Assembly: GCF_000004075.3 (NCBI RefSeq)
Contig: NC_026656.2
Location: 18,672,607-18,736,606, forward strand
Source of the DNA: Cucumis sativus
Lineage: Eukaryota > Streptophyta > Magnoliopsida > Cucurbitales > Cucurbitaceae
Length of the DNA stretch: 64,000 bases
Reading direction: 5' to 3'
Notes under the pieces: model-generated
What the model saw: the letters and a program-made list of their open reading frames with translations, nothing else
Told to the model about the DNA's origin: nothing
Databases searched by the model: none
In this document: piece by piece, positions 35,890 to 50,053 of the stretch
Layout of the letters: each line of letters begins with the position of its first letter
Numbering within the stretch: the stretch's first letter is position 1
Program-made: the position numbers and the translations under genes

Positions 35890-38068
35890 CTATTTTACAA
35901 ACCTCCCTCCTTTTGAGGTGCTGTTACTTACGAATAAGTTACTCCGCAATCGATTAAACCACGACAATTTGATTTCACCGGAGCCAGTACATTGCCCTTC
36001 ACCTTCCTCCTCGCTGCTGAAAAGGGTCTGATCAGAGCAGTCGAGTGATGCCCCACAAGCTAGATTGTATGACTGACAAGCAGAATGGCATACTCGGAGT
36101 CTGTTGTCACCATCTTGATCACACTTTTGTATGGAAATCTGAATACGAAAATGGTATGTAATAAGTGAAAATTAAGGACAGAAAAAGTCCGTATGCTAAG
36201 TTCAAATATTATGTGAAAGAAGAAGTGCTGAGATAAGAGTGTGCTTTGAAGAGGTAAAGCCACCTACCCAGCAAGCCAACTGCTTGGCAGCTGCATCACA
36301 GTAGCTACCACCAAAGATGTTAAAAAGTTTCCGGGCACCACCTGGAAACAAACGGTGGTAATTTGGCATGACAACAACTTCCTCGAGTTGCTGTAGTATA
36401 CTCGGTTCACTTGGTGCACAGTGTTGGCCAGTCATATCCCTTTGCATTACATTTTTGCAGACGGAGAGACTTGATATAAGCCTAGAGCTATTCTGGCACG
36501 AATATCCAGCGTAATCCGAACAACGGAACTCACAAATGCCATTATCACAGACACCACCATGAAGGCTACATTGCTCATCACAAATAGCTGAGATCATTCC
36601 AAGATGATTTTGTTAGGTCACAAAGTAGAAATGCCAATGCTACAAAAACAATAATATATACCACAAGGCCCGATTCGTTCTCACTTATGGGGTTCATAGT
36701 ACACAAATTTCTTAAGCAAATATCTTGAATCCCACAAATGCCTAATCAACTCCCACTTTTGTTGCTAGGCAACTTTTATTTTTGCTACCACAAACCAAAG
36801 AACTAAAATAAAAAATATTTCCATTCTTAATCTCATCGTTAATTTTCCTGATTATTCAGAGAAAATGAATGTTTAAGTTCAAAGAACATTAGAAGAGAAT
36901 TACCAGTGGAGCAGTCAATGCCAGTGTAACCATTTCCACATTCACAAAGTCCATTAGAAAGACACCTTCCATGATCACTACAGTTGTTGGGACAAGATCC
37001 TGCAAATCAATTTACAATTGTAGCTGAGAAATCAACATATCAACATAAAATGAAGTTGCAAGTACGAGAAAGAAATTGATGCTCACGTTTGCTACAATCA
37101 TGTCCATGAAAGCCTAGAAAGCAAAAACACTTCCCATCCACACAATCTCCATTGAAATTGCAAGTATTGGGGCACTTTCCAGGCACTGAAACCGAGTCTT
37201 TGCTACAAAGTTCATGATATGCAGGGCAGACCAATTCACCTACAATAAGTAAAAATAAATTGTTAAATTTTTTGGACAGAAACCGTTCCCAAGACATAGA
37301 CATGTAATAAGAGTAAGCACTTGCCATTGAAGCCAGGAAACTGAACTGGTCCACCAGCTTCAGGGCAAACTTTCCACATACCATCGACAGCCACCTACAA
37401 AGGAAATGATTAGATCAGATAGGAATCAACAGACTACAAAACAAGTCCTTCTCTAAGAAATAAGAATCATGCCTCATCATCTTGCAATCAGAACAAAACT
37501 GTTGCAATGTTATACAGTCACCAACTAACCCGACAAGCAACAGAAAGAGATACTATTTATGGTCCCCATAATACTAATATTTGCAAGACTTTGCTAGAAC
37601 TAAGTTAACTAGGAACCGTCCACATGTGCCTGCAATATTTTTTAAATAACATCATGGGTACAATGATAATGGCAAAAGTCCCAATACCTCCAATGAATTG
37701 TTAATGCACCGATGCTGATAACAACCGTTTCCTTGGGTCATGGAACCTCTTACAAATCCAGTCCTCACAAGTGAAGAGGCCATACACCTGCATATCCATT
37801 AGAAGAGCTGCTGTTACCAACAAGATTATAAATCATCAACACTCAAAATGCCAATTAGCCTTAACCATTCTTACCTTGAGTTACTTCCCCGTACTTCACC
37901 CAACATTCTGTCAGGTGCACGTGCACTGTTGGTGTCAGTGCACGACCCATCTGAGTAAGCCACAAAGTAAGTGCAATAATCGGCCAATGACGATTGTCCC
38001 CCTATGGTAGAGAAAATATTATATTGGTGAAACTTCAATATCACAAAAGGGCTCAAATAAACCATTCG

Positions 38069-38107
<39 letters not shown>

Positions 38108-41100
38108 GTCTAGTCCCAGAAATGGAAAAGAAAATAATGAATTCACAGTAACCTAGTTCCAATTCAAAACATATGCAAAATCATGAAACCTTCTATCACT
38201 CACCTTTGTTAGGTTGTGGAAAATATCGAGCCCATTGAGGGAGATCCCCACTATAGCTAACAATTGGACAGTAACCCTCTGCCTCCCTATTATATGTACA
38301 TCCTGACAACTGTGTTGTGTTGCAATGGTATGCCCCCTTCCATAGATTGCAGGGGGAAGTGACAAAATCATTTCCCTGATTGTGACCCCAATCAAGACGA
38401 TCTGCCATGCTATAGTTGGCCTGGTACCATCCACTATCTTCCAATAAAGCCAGAGTCATTTTCGAAACTACAGATCTTGTATCAACTGAACCAGTCATAA
38501 TTTCATTCATCAGAAGCCTTTTCTCCCAGTGAGATCCTGAAAGACAGTGTCAATGATATGTGATCACTTCAAAATTTGATAATATAATGATATAAATAAT
38601 ATCGTTTGCAGTGGTTTTTATAATCTAAAAAGGTACACCTATTACGTCCAAAAGTGACATGTCAAGTTAAGAATGCTTGCAGAAGAAAGGCTACAGTAGG
38701 TTGAGTAGACTGCAGGATCACAGAACTAAGGGGGGATAGTTGGAAGAAAAGTAGCAGAAAAAAACTAAGAGCCAAACCTGAAGTGCCACGTCCACCTCCA
38801 TCTTCAAGCTCTAAACCTGTGAAGTTCTCTGAAAATGCCTGTCAAGAGAATTGAATATTGAATTTGCTTGGTTATTTAGTTTTCAAGAATAATAAATCCC
38901 CCCCACCCCCAATCCCGCACACCAGAAAGAACAAACGAAGCGCTCACCCCATAATGATATCTTGAATGCATAACAACACGTGGTAGCACCACACGAGTCA
39001 CTGTGCGCCCAAGTCTTTCATCCAAGACCTGTTCTGTTACCTGATGGATATACATCAATTCATAGGTCAATTTCATGTAATCACATGAACATTGTCAGAG
39101 AGGAGAAAGCATTAGATGTATATCTTATATTTCTATTCCTCAAGCCATTAGCACTAGCTATATTTTACCTGACTACGCCTTCTTTTCCTCTCATCTCTAA
39201 AATGGGCGAAAGCATGTGGATCAAAACCAAGGACGTGCATAACCTGTGAAGGATGGAACATGGTGATGAATAAAATAAATTAATTCTTTTTTTAACAAAA
39301 CTACACACGAAACCCTCAAACCTCATGTATAAGAGTAGCTGATAGTAAGGTTTCTGCTTCAGCAGTCAAATGCCGAGGTGCAACATTCACATGTCCTGCA
39401 AGAGAAATGAAATAAGGTTCATATTTCATGTAGCTGTAGAAAATGTTCCATCCTTCCAAGTTTCAAACAGTTCTCCCTCAAATAAAATAATATAAAGTTC
39501 TTGTTTATATCCGTGAGTGTCATGACCATTTAACGCACGCCTCAACTAATCTTACAAGACAACCAGCCTTCTAATAATTTAAAAATTTTAGGTGTCAAAG
39601 TAACACGTAGAAAATCAATTAAAAATAATAATTTAAAACAATTACCTGCAATTGCACGACCCCATTGATCTCGTTCACATGCAACAGCCCAAGCAAGTGT
39701 GTTCCCAGTGGTAGGCCTTGTAGTCACTAAAAGAACCAAGTCTGCATTGGGAATACCCTCTGGAGGAAACATATACAATAGTTACAGCCTAAAGGTAGAG
39801 AGGTATCCCTTCTAAGGAGCTTTTCAAATAAAAAGATTAATACCTTCGACATATTCACGTGGTAGTTGCACACCACCATCCTGTCCACAAGCAGAATATC
39901 CACTTAGACGCAAGTTCCCTTTCACGGGTTCAACAGCTAATGCTCTTCTAAACCAATCTGCTGTCTGACCTAAAGCCTGCATTAAGAAGCCTTCTAAATC
40001 AATTTCCATATCAGAGCTTATGCTCCGAGAAAACTTGATGAGCAATGTATGAATAAAGAATGCCAATGAAATATTGATATGAAGTGTCTTTTCACAACCT
40101 TCAGGAGTTTTCCCGTTGGTAAACACCCAATGTCAATTAGACTTTTTTGCTTATAGTTATCGTAATAATTTGTCAACTTCAATGAAGGAAATCAAGCATG
40201 CATAGAAAATAATATAAAATAAAGCATGACATATGGGTAGACAATCAACACTGCCTAATACCTTGTGCAGTCGATGCCTTTTGTCCTTGCCCGATATATC
40301 ATCCAATGTGCAATTATACCAGCAGTCTCCCGAAATTGGAGGATTGTTATGAGGATTGCAAGAAGGAGAGCCCAAAAAGGAACTAGTGACAGGAGGTTCT
40401 CCCAGCTGGTTAGAGAAAACAAAAGGTAAGTAAAATCATGGTCAATATCAAAACTCTGGTTTGGGTAGACACATTAGTTAAGAAGTTTCAAGGTCCTGTT
40501 TCACCTTCACAATGTCGCCAACTTTTTGGCAATCTCTTTCAGGTGAGTGACCGACAGCATCATAATTAAGATATATTCTGATAGGTTGTTTTGCACTTTT
40601 TTGCTGATCTGATTCTTCTGAAATTCCAAGCAATGCTCTACCCTTTCTATGAATGGGTTTTGCAGTACCAGAGACGTCATAAACTTGTGGTGTAACGGAG
40701 TATACCTTGAGCCCAGGCCGCCTTTTTTGCTCTAGTATCTGGTCATGGATGCAGGCGTGTGAAACAATGCTTTCAGCTCCCCTTTCCAACTGGCGATCTT
40801 CAGATTTTGCATACGCAACATCCAAAGCCAGAAGAAGCAAAATCTGAACGACGACACAAACAAACCAAATATTATAAATCACAGAAAAATCCATACATAT
40901 AATTTGTAGTCAAAAAACCCAAAACAAAAACAATTAGTTTACACAGGCAAGAGGTGAAGCTTAAACTCCAGATTTCTATGAAGATTGGAATACATACCTA
41001 TCTATTTCCTATATGGAATAATGAGATCTTACAGAAATTAGATCAAAGAAGAAAACCCACTTTAAACTCTATTGAACTTAGAGGAAACCATTGGTTCTTT

Positions 41101-41687
41101 CACCTAACATTGTGAGAGAAATCTCCTTCGAACTCAAGAAGCAAAAATCAGCTCAACAGAGAAAACCAAGGAAATAGAACAAAACTTCCAAGCATTAACT
41201 TCCATTTTCCTTGACTTCAAAAGTTTAACAAACAAACTCCCGGAAGAGAGAAAGGAAAGATTTAGAAGAGAAGGGGTGGGCAAATTACGAATTATTCCTA
41301 AAATCCAAACTTCCCCAGAAAATAAGCAAAAATAAATAAAATAAAACTTAACAGCCGTTCAGTTTTCTTGAAATTGTATAGGAGAAAACGCACAGCCAAA
41401 ACAGCTTTAAAAGTGCACTGGCAATGCCAATCCAACAATTGCAAACCCAAATAGAGCTTAAAGAAAATTTTTGCTATTTAGAGAAGAAGAAGTCCAGTCT
41501 AGAGAAACCCTAAACCTAAATCTCCACCTCCCCCCACATAGCCAAAATGATTAACCCACCAAACTTTACTAAAAAAACCAAACATCAGTCACCGCAAACA
41601 GCTCACCTCAAATACAACAACGGTGAAGCGGATCTTAGCATCAAATTTACGAGCAGCACATAGACTACACCGAATCGTCTCCTCCAT
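35890..41687 (-). CDS. Leishmanolysin-like zinc metallopeptidase (M8) with EGF-like modules
   Basis: Seventeen exons, minus strand: 41687-41607, 40843-40505, 40405-40262, 39976-39844, 39759-39646, 39395-39322, 39243-39169, 39040-38948, 38838-38778, 38536-38204, 38001-37875, 37787-37688, 37394-37325, 37239-37087, 36999-36904, 36587-36268, 36138-35890. They join in frame to 853 residues, close to the Arabidopsis homologue (At5g42620, about 840). A hydrophobic segment at about 20-40 indicates secretion or a signal anchor. The metzincin motif HEVMH (294-298) followed by LGF, a third zinc histidine in SHWEK (H374) and a Met-turn at NEIMTG (M385) are intact. Three Cys-rich EGF-like repeats lie in exons 14-16. 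Leishmanolysins are membrane or secreted proteases; the plant target is unknown. The intron after exon 13 has a GC donor. Confidence 0.93.
38071..38103. repeat. AT dinucleotide microsatellite in an intron
   Basis: A perfect AT/TA run of about 33 bases inside the intron between exons 10 and 11 of the M8 peptidase gene. Such loci are usually length-polymorphic. Confidence 0.8.
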
Positions 41688-44600
41688 TAAGAGTCGAAGA
41701 AGACTGAAACACTAACACAATCAATCCCATCAAATCGCCGGTGATTTTCCGATTGGGTTCAAAACCCAGTTAAACCAAAGACTCTTCTGCATTATAAACT
41801 AGTTAAAAGTATAACGAAATGGGGAGCTAAGAAGGAGCGTTTTGGAGTAAAAGATGAAATGATTCAAAGGTAGTAATGAAATGGGGAAGTGGGGGTCCTC
41901 GATTTCTCCGACCCAGTTGAAATTTGTAGACTGATTCAAATCTGGAGCTCGTCAACGTAGGGATAAGCAACCCAAAAGCACAAATTCGGTGTACACAAGC
42001 ACCTGGGAGCTCTTTCAGAGAAGAAAATGAGGAAAGAGAAGAAGGAAAAAACAGTGACTGTGAAGGGGAAAGCGCTTAACAAAGCAAAAATAAGAAATAT
42101 CCAAGGGATTGAGTGGGGGTGGGTGGGGATCATCAGTTTTTTTTTACACTAAACAAAAATACATTTCTTTTTCCCTATCAAAAAAAATTCAAACCCATAA
42201 CAAATTTAAATACAAATATTAGTCCCTACCTTACCTTACCTTCCTTGCTTACAACTACAAAAAAAAAAAAAAAACTCCATTTTACCTTACCATCACGTCT
42301 CTCTCCTTTTCTTTCTTTCTCTTTGGTCCATAAATTATTATTTATCTTCATTAATGCTTGATTAGGTCTAAAATGTTGATTTAATTTTTCAATTCCAAAA
42401 ATAAACTTTCTCAATCAAATATTGCATAAATACTTTTTACTTACTATATATTTTTATCTACACAAAACTAAAATAGAATTTTATATATATAAATCATTAT
42501 TTTTCCATTAGTTGATTGGAAAGAAAAATATGACTCACAATGGATAGTGCAAATTTAATATCCAAAAAAAACATCTATGTGTTTGGAGATTGATACAAAA
42601 AAGGAAAACCATTTAATCTATATATTTCATCCATTAGATATGGATTGGAAATTAAAGTTCATCTTATCCCATGTATCTTTAAACTCTCATTAGCATTTAT
42701 GGTATTTTTATCTCCAAATAAATCCAAGTGTTAATATAAACCCATCAAACCTATCTTATTTTTTTTGATAATTTTTATATTCATCTCTAAACTTATAAAA
42801 TTGGTATATTTACTTTTGATCGTTTTTTATCGTTCCGTTATTATACAAGTACATCTCACTTGAATGCTAATCAAAAGCGGGAAAATTCAACATACTAATG
42901 AATAAGAATAGACCCATTCATTCATTAATAAAATGTATTTTTCAAATGACATATTACATATAGGGATATATGGACAAAATAACATTTTCATATCATATTA
43001 ACTTTGTTTGCTATTTAAATGATTAATCCAAATAGAGAAAGGTAATAAAAATTAGTAGAATGGATGTATAGAGTATATAAAACTTAATATTTTGATATGT
43101 GTAATTGCATTTAATAATCAATTAAAGTAAAATTGACATGCTATTGTCTTTACTCGATAGCCACATGCAATGATCTTAAAAACAAACTTATTTATCAATC
43201 ATTTTCAATAAAAATTAGTCTTTTTTTTAAAAAAAAAGTTTGAATATTAGTTTTGTATTGAATACAAATAAAACACTTAAACGGTAAAATATAAATTAAT
43301 TAAGAATTAAGATGGAATAGTCATTAAATAAAAATTTGAAGAATCAATTACTTCCGGTTGACTTGACACAGTTGCCGAGAAGATGGAAGGAAGAAAGGGA
43401 AGGAATCGAAGAGAAGCTTTTGATTTTCTTGGATGAATCGAACTTTTTTTTAGGGAAAAAAGAGCGCGCCATTGAAAAGGTAACTTTATTTTATTTTCGT
43501 TGGGTTGAAGAATTGGATTAGTATTAATCGAATTTTGAGTTTAGGGGATAGGAATTACGTGAATTAGCTTTTTTGGTTTCGAACATTTCTCAAAAGCTAT
43601 TAAACAATATCCTGATTTGGGTTTGGTGTTTTCTTCAAACCCACTTTTACAAGCTTTCCATATGTGAATAGTTTCTCACCCTTTCCTTCACTCACTCTTC
43701 CTTCTCCATATGTGATCTATGCCTCTGATTGTTTTCTTATAAAATCCTAATAATCGAATTGGTTACGGAAGAACAAGAAATCTTTGAAAGTTAGTGAGTA
43801 GGTGTTTAGTGGGGAAAAATTTTGTGTACGGAAGGTGTTTGTGAAAATGCCTCTAAGAGAAAAACAGTGTTTTTTTTTAAGGTGGGGATTGTGGCTTATT
43901 TTATACAATTTGTTTTCTAAGCATATTTTGACTGTGGAATTGGAAAGGGACTTTTTGGAATCCAACCCATTTGCTTTAATTGCACAAATTGCTAGTGGAA
44001 GGATTTGACTGCAACTCATGCAGTCTAAATAATGGTTTGTTATTATTATTAGCCTATCTGTCCAATTCTAGTGTCAATTATTAGAAACTTCCTTCTCTGA
44101 GTTTGGTATTTACCCACTAGGATGGTTGAATTTTCAGATCTATTTGAACTATCAACCCAGATCTGAATCCACCTTGATTCACTGATACCCATCTGCATAT
44201 TCAAATCATCCTAGCAAACAGATCATTGCAGTAAGAACAAACTACTAAAAAAAGATACTGTTATTTCTTTTGGTTTCATTTTAGTCATCAGTGAACATCT
44301 CTTTAACATCAGTTCTCCTTGAAAATCTTTGAAAGTTGTTGAATTAATTCTGTGTAACTGATGAACCCTCAAGATCACTACTGATCCTCATGTTCTATAT
44401 GCTTTCCAGCTCCCATTTTTCCACCCTGAGAAAGTGAAAGTGCCAAGTAAAGTTAGGTTGGAGTGATGATAAAGTTTTTGAATGTTAAAATTGGTGGGTG
44501 TGAAATCTGCTTTGATGTTGGAAAAGAAAAGTTATCAGAATCAGAATCATTCAGCTATTGGAGCAAACCGAGCAAACACCTTCTAACTAATCTAATCAAT

Positions 44601-47600
44601 TCCCCCAAAGCTATTTCCCAATAAAACAATTATATTTTTGCTCAGTTTTGCCAAAGCTTAATTTGGTGAGAGCAGTTGGGTGGGTCTTGACATCATTTTT
44701 ACCAAATAAACTTTTAGTTAGCACCCATTTGGTCGCCTACCATGGTCCATTAGTGTTTCTTTTCTTCGATGAAAATTTGATATTTTGATACTCAGAATCA
44801 TCATTTTTTTTCCCCTTTTCTTTTTCTTTTTTTAATAGGACAAGATTCATCCCATTCCCATTACAAGTGCCTGTATTTTAAAGTCATTCAAATCTTACCC
44901 ATATAGTTGGCCTAAAATTTAAAAGTCACAATCTCTCATCTTATCCAAATGTATCTATAATATACTCTAATGTAGATGTTTCATCCAATAATAATTTTAA
45001 GTCTCCACTGTTTTTTATTATAAAAAAAAATGTTTGTTTTTGCTGTGTTTGAAAATATCATTTTATTTTAGTACATACGTATATTAATTTTATTTAACAC
45101 GGTTTGTTTTCATGATAGCACATAATTATTGTTTTGATTTTAATGAAAAAAAAGTATCAGTGTAAATAAATCATAGATTATGATTGTTTGGGTGGGCTAA
45201 CTTTATTCAAATTATGTGGTAGATATAAATAGGTCTTGAAAAAAAATCTTAATATTAAAGGGATTTGAATTGAGATATTTTGTCGTTGGATTATGGGTTT
45301 GTTATTGGTGAACTTCTTTAGCAATTCTTTGTATTTTAATTTCAAATAAAGCATTCATTTTACAACTTAATTATTCAGATTTAATGTCTAATAAAACAGT
45401 ACACCATGATTGAAATTCGTTTATCTCACTAACAAATGTCAAAGTTAAAAAATTTCAATTGTACATTGTGTTTACTTCAGACATTACATTAGATGATTTC
45501 TCGGAGGAAAATTCAATTTGAAGTTTCATCTTCTTTTTCTTATCTAACTTATTTGATTAAGTTCAATTTCCATACCAAACAAAAGATTTAGGTAGGAAAA
45601 AAAAGTGAAGAAATAGAAGCATTATTGGAGTTTCTGGTGATTAAAAATAAAATTCAAATGACTTTAAAATGAATAAAATTAGGGTTGGAACAATAGGTGG
45701 GGGTGTTCATGGAGGGGCCATCTAAAGTGCCTTGATAATTGAGAACCCCTAATTATGAGACTCCCCAAATTAAATTATATATATACAATTCCAAAGGGGA
45801 AGAGGATTGGTTAGTCAATTGTCCTTTATTTGATTAGTTTTTAGGATTGCTATTGAGTGGCTTCTAAAATGAATTTTGCTCAATGTGATATGTAATAACA
45901 CAGACCGATACCTAAGTCTTATTTTTGTTTTAATTTTTACTCAAATTTTTAATATATATTTTTTTTATGTTTTTATTAATCATTCATTGATTTTAATTCA
46001 CTTAAAAATAGGACTCACAGACTCTACCACGTATTAATTCAAACACTTTTTCAAGTAGACATTTCTTCCATCTCATATCAACTATACATAAAGAATAATT
46101 GTTTATGGAGAATTTACGTACTAAAAATGTCTAAATTTCTAATTATTTTATTTATAATTTTTTTAATATATGTGTATTATTCTCTTATTTTTTAATATAT
46201 ATGTTTGTTTGTCTTTTACGAGTCCAAAATTGTTAGAAAAAACATTATGTCAAATGAGTTACAACTATTTTGACACGCACAAATGCATGCACACATATAC
46301 ATAAATGTAACAAAATAACAATATATATAAGTGATAGATATAGATAAATGTGAATTGATATCTATCGGTTGACATTTTTGTTATATCTATAAATAATTTA
46401 AGTAGTTTCGTGATTAAGAATATTTTGGTTATATATTTATTTAAAATATGAGTGAAGCAAAGATGATAATGATGTGTTGCCCCATATGGTGGTGGCAAGG
46501 GAACTCTTAACACAATTGCTTTTAATTTTCTTCTTCCATTGACAAAAGAGAACAAAGTGGGCCTTGGTTATTGGGCCCAATTTCCCTCTCTTAGGACATG
46601 ACCCCTCAACCTCCCATCCCCAATTTCTCAGATTTTAATATAATTTGTTTTTTTTCTTTATAGGGTGTACTAGTTCTTGATCTGGGTCCCATGCAGAATA
46701 ACCAACCATACTATAAACAGAAATTAATCAGAGATTATTAATTTATGTTGTCTCTGACTTTCAAATTTTGTTTCTTTTATAATCTATACAATGGGAATGA
46801 GTTGGTGCACCCAATTATCCTAATTAGATTAACATAATCTCATCACCCTTCTCATCCAATCATTTGAAAAATATCATTGAAGTTAACAAAGAATAATATA
46901 CACAGAGAAGAGAGAGATACGATTTAGCCAAGCTAAAGAATTCAATTGATATAAATAAAAGAATAGTATAATGAGTAGACAAAGTAAGCAAGTCTCAACT
47001 TATATTACTTGTTATTCTTGCTATAGTATTTGTTTGTTTATTTTTACAACATGATGAGATGAGATGAGATGAGGATGTGAGGATGGAAGATGGAAATGAG
47101 ATAACACATTTCTACTTTACTCGAAAGGAAGAAGAGGTATGTTTTAGCTTAGAATGATGTGATTGATTGCATAATCTCTCTTTTTACTATTTTTAATATC
47201 ACTTTCATCTATAGATCTGTTTATATATCTTTATATTAATTTGGGTTGCATTTAATATTACTTCAACCAACCTTGTTTTATTTTTTCATTAAAAAAGAAA
47301 AGACCTTTGTTTAGTGAAAGACGGTGTTCCCAGTTTCAATCTAGGTATCCTTTCAATCTTTGAAATTTTATAGTACATAGTCATTTTTAATGGATTTTAG
47401 AGATTGAAAAACACACATTTTTTACGGTAATTAATTTGAAATTATGATTTATTTTAGTAGACATTATAATTTGTTGACATTTGATGGAACTTTGTTTAAA
47501 TTACAAATTACGAGTTTAGTTTCTAAACTTCTGTATCTATATAATTTATAGACTTGTATATGTGTATAGGAAAAGAAAATGGAATGAGAATGGTGGTATT

Positions 47601-49768
47601 TAGTCGAGTTGGACAAGAAGAGTCAGATTAATGATTCTAAAGAAATACATATGGAAACAATAATTAATTTGTCTTGTTTAGTAAAGATACATTACTAAAT
47701 ATCAAAATGAGAGGTTAGAAAAATGTCAATAGCCTTAGATAGTTATCAAACAATGTTTAATACATCTACCCAATTTTTATATAAAAGCGTTGATCGAATA
47801 AATAAGAATGCAACTAAAATAATTAACTACACATAAAACTTATTAAATAAAAATGTATGTAAATACACTTTTTTTTTTACTTTTTTTTTAAGTACTTTTG
47901 TTATTCCATGTAATAAATTTACTTTCTAAATTATTGAACATGTGATGTACATGTCATATCTTATTGTCTTAAATCTACATTTTTTTTTTAAATAATTAAA
48001 AAGTATGAGTAAACCTGGTTGAAAACTTCAAGTCTAGTTGGTACCATCACCAATAAGATTTTGTACTTGTAAACGAGTTCAACCTCGTTGAACTGGTAGG
48101 TTAGTATTGAATAAAACAAATTTTAAGATGTACTGTGTATAGGTTTTTTATTAAATACCTAATAAAATAGACTTAATTTAAAACTTTTGTAGAAAAAAAG
48201 AATCCCAAGTTTTGTGTAAAACTAATAATAAAAATCCCAAGTATTGTGGGTTAGAATAAAATAAAAGTTGGGTGGAAAAGTGGGGTCGTAAGCCATGATG
48301 ATTTCTTTTATTTGAATTCATTTGGAATGAGATGGGGAAGTTCAAGTTGGAAGTCTCTTTTCTTTCCATTTTTTCATCTGTATGTACAACACAATATATT
48401 GTAGTGAAAGCAAATATATTCCTCTTTAAACCAACATTTGACAAAGCTTATCCACTCTTAATGAGTCCATATTACATAAGAAAGAAAAAGAAACACTATT
48501 ACGAAACAAATACAGTCATTTAGATTTAGATATAATAGCTTTTATAATTTTGTTAGATGTTTTGATTTCTTGATTCATTCTCGAATTGGACGATGTTTAT
48601 TGTGAACTTGGTTGTCGTAGTTAGTTAGATGTGTCTATATTCCTAATGATAGAAAGTAGGTATCGGTTTGAATTTCCTTGCACTCCTTTTGCTTTGGAAT
48701 ATATATATTTTTTCACAATTACCATTTTTGGTAATATATAAATATATATAGATATCCTTTTCCCTGTGTTTTGCTATGGCCTTTAAAGATTCTTCATTCC
48801 AATAACAATTTTGTTGACACGTTTGAATGCGATTGGAGGAATGTGTAAATTTACTATTTTATGTCACACATTGTTTTTTAACTTTAGGGGTTCGGATGAG
48901 TTTGTTTCATATATATATATAGATAGATAGATCTAAACGTGTGTGTTTTTTTGGTGTCATTCTACAATTTGTCCAGATGAATTTTACAACTTTGACAAGG
49001 TGTACTTTCGATATATACTCATATGTGAATACATATCACTAAGTCAAGCCGATTTTATTGAATATGTTTCGTTTGTATAGCAGAGGAATTATTTATCACT
49101 TTAATCAAGCGAGGTAATGGAGAAGAAGATGGGCTTGGGCTACATGACAGGCCATTTAACCAACCCAGTAGCCTAGCCCAGTCAACTGAAGTGTTCCTAG
49201 CTTCGAATTGTACTTCGTCCGGGCCTTCAGGCCCAATACTCACACCCTTTCGTTGTGTACTGAACCAAGCCCAATTAATTAAAATAAAAAAAGAACAGAT
49301 AAATAAAATTTTAAACTGTTTCTTTAGTTTTCAATTTTTTATTTCGTTTTCGAAAAGATTAGCAAAATTAAATAATAAAACAATAACTTAAGATGTGAGA
49401 GTATTTATAAGCTTTTTAACTTTTTTACCTCTAAATACAAAAAAAAAAAAAAAAAAAGGTTACTAATCAAATAAAAGATGGAAATGCAAATATTTGTAGT
49501 ACGAAGTCGTTTTAGGACTCTTTCCATGATTAAGAGAATCGTTCGAACTTGGAATCAATTAATTTTATTCATAAAATTCCATTATTGGTTCACATAAGGT
49601 CTCCATACATCTTCAAATGCTATATAGTTGTTTCTTAGACTAAACATTTAGAGAGAGAGACTCACAATTAATATTCTAAAAACTACACACAAATTACATC
49701 ACATTTGTGTGTTACCTTACAATAATAAATGGGCCTTCGCTACGAAAAAGCCCATCTCATCACACCCA
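41688..49768. other. Long gene-poor region
   Basis: The first about 400 bases are the peptidase gene's leader and promoter. From 42100 to 49700 no coding gene with family support is visible. Points of note are a possible hairpin at 44117-44215, TGGGCC-rich islands at 46558-46585 and 49128-49275, a GATGA simple repeat near 47050-47090 and generally high AT content. A purine-rich stretch at 43370-43490 has a short open frame and a donor-like site, but I see no protein similarity. Confidence 0.5.
49130..49275. promoter_or_regulatory. Site II (TGGGCY) island in gene-poor DNA
   Basis: TGGGCT at 49130-49135 and 49136-49141, and several GCCCA and GGGCC forms up to about 49275. The island is GC-rich against AT-rich flanks. 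It lies 0.8-0.9 kb from the SPPPP gene on its downstream side, so it is not that gene's promoter. Short open frames cross it on both strands without recognisable similarity. Confidence 0.3.
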
Positions 49769-50053
49769 TCACTCCACCACCGACGCCGGCGGCGGCGGAG
49801 AGGTATACAGAAACGCAGAAGGAGGTGGCGGAGAAAGAAACAAGAAGGCCGACGGAGGCGGAGGCGAAGACTGTCTTAAGAAGCGTCTAGCAGGAGGTGG
49901 TGGGGAGAGGTAGAGGAATGCAGAGGGAGGCGGCGGAGAGGTGAAGAGATAGGCAGATTTGGCAGATTGCTTCAGCTCGCGGGCATGGACAGATGAATGA
50001 GAGAAAAAGGAGAGAAGGGAAAGGAAGAGGAGAAACAACCCTACACCGTTCAT
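49769..50053 (-). CDS. Small secreted SPPPP-repeat (extensin-like) protein
   Basis: Single exon, 94 residues, starting at a true ATG. A signal peptide (1-24, ending around VHA) is followed by five SPPPP motifs at residues 39, 50, 63, 74 and 85, spaced 11-13 residues apart and separated by short SAFLYL- or ARRFLRQ-type segments. Ser-Pro4 blocks are the sites where extensin prolines are hydroxylated and arabinosylated, and the intervening Tyr could allow cross-linking. The coding part is clearly GC-richer than its flanks. A TATA box lies 58-65 bases before the ATG. Full extensins are longer, so this is a short wall protein or a peptide precursor. I do not recognise a named gene. Confidence 0.75.
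   Translation of the reverse strand: MNGVGLFLLFLSLLSFFSHSSVHARELKQSAKSAYLFTSPPPPSAFLYLSPPPPARRFLRQSSPPPPSAFLFLSPPPPSAFLYTSPPPPASVVE

Noticed and set aside
48178-48523. Overlapping open frames on both strands
   Set aside because: AT-rich random frames without domain or splice evidence.
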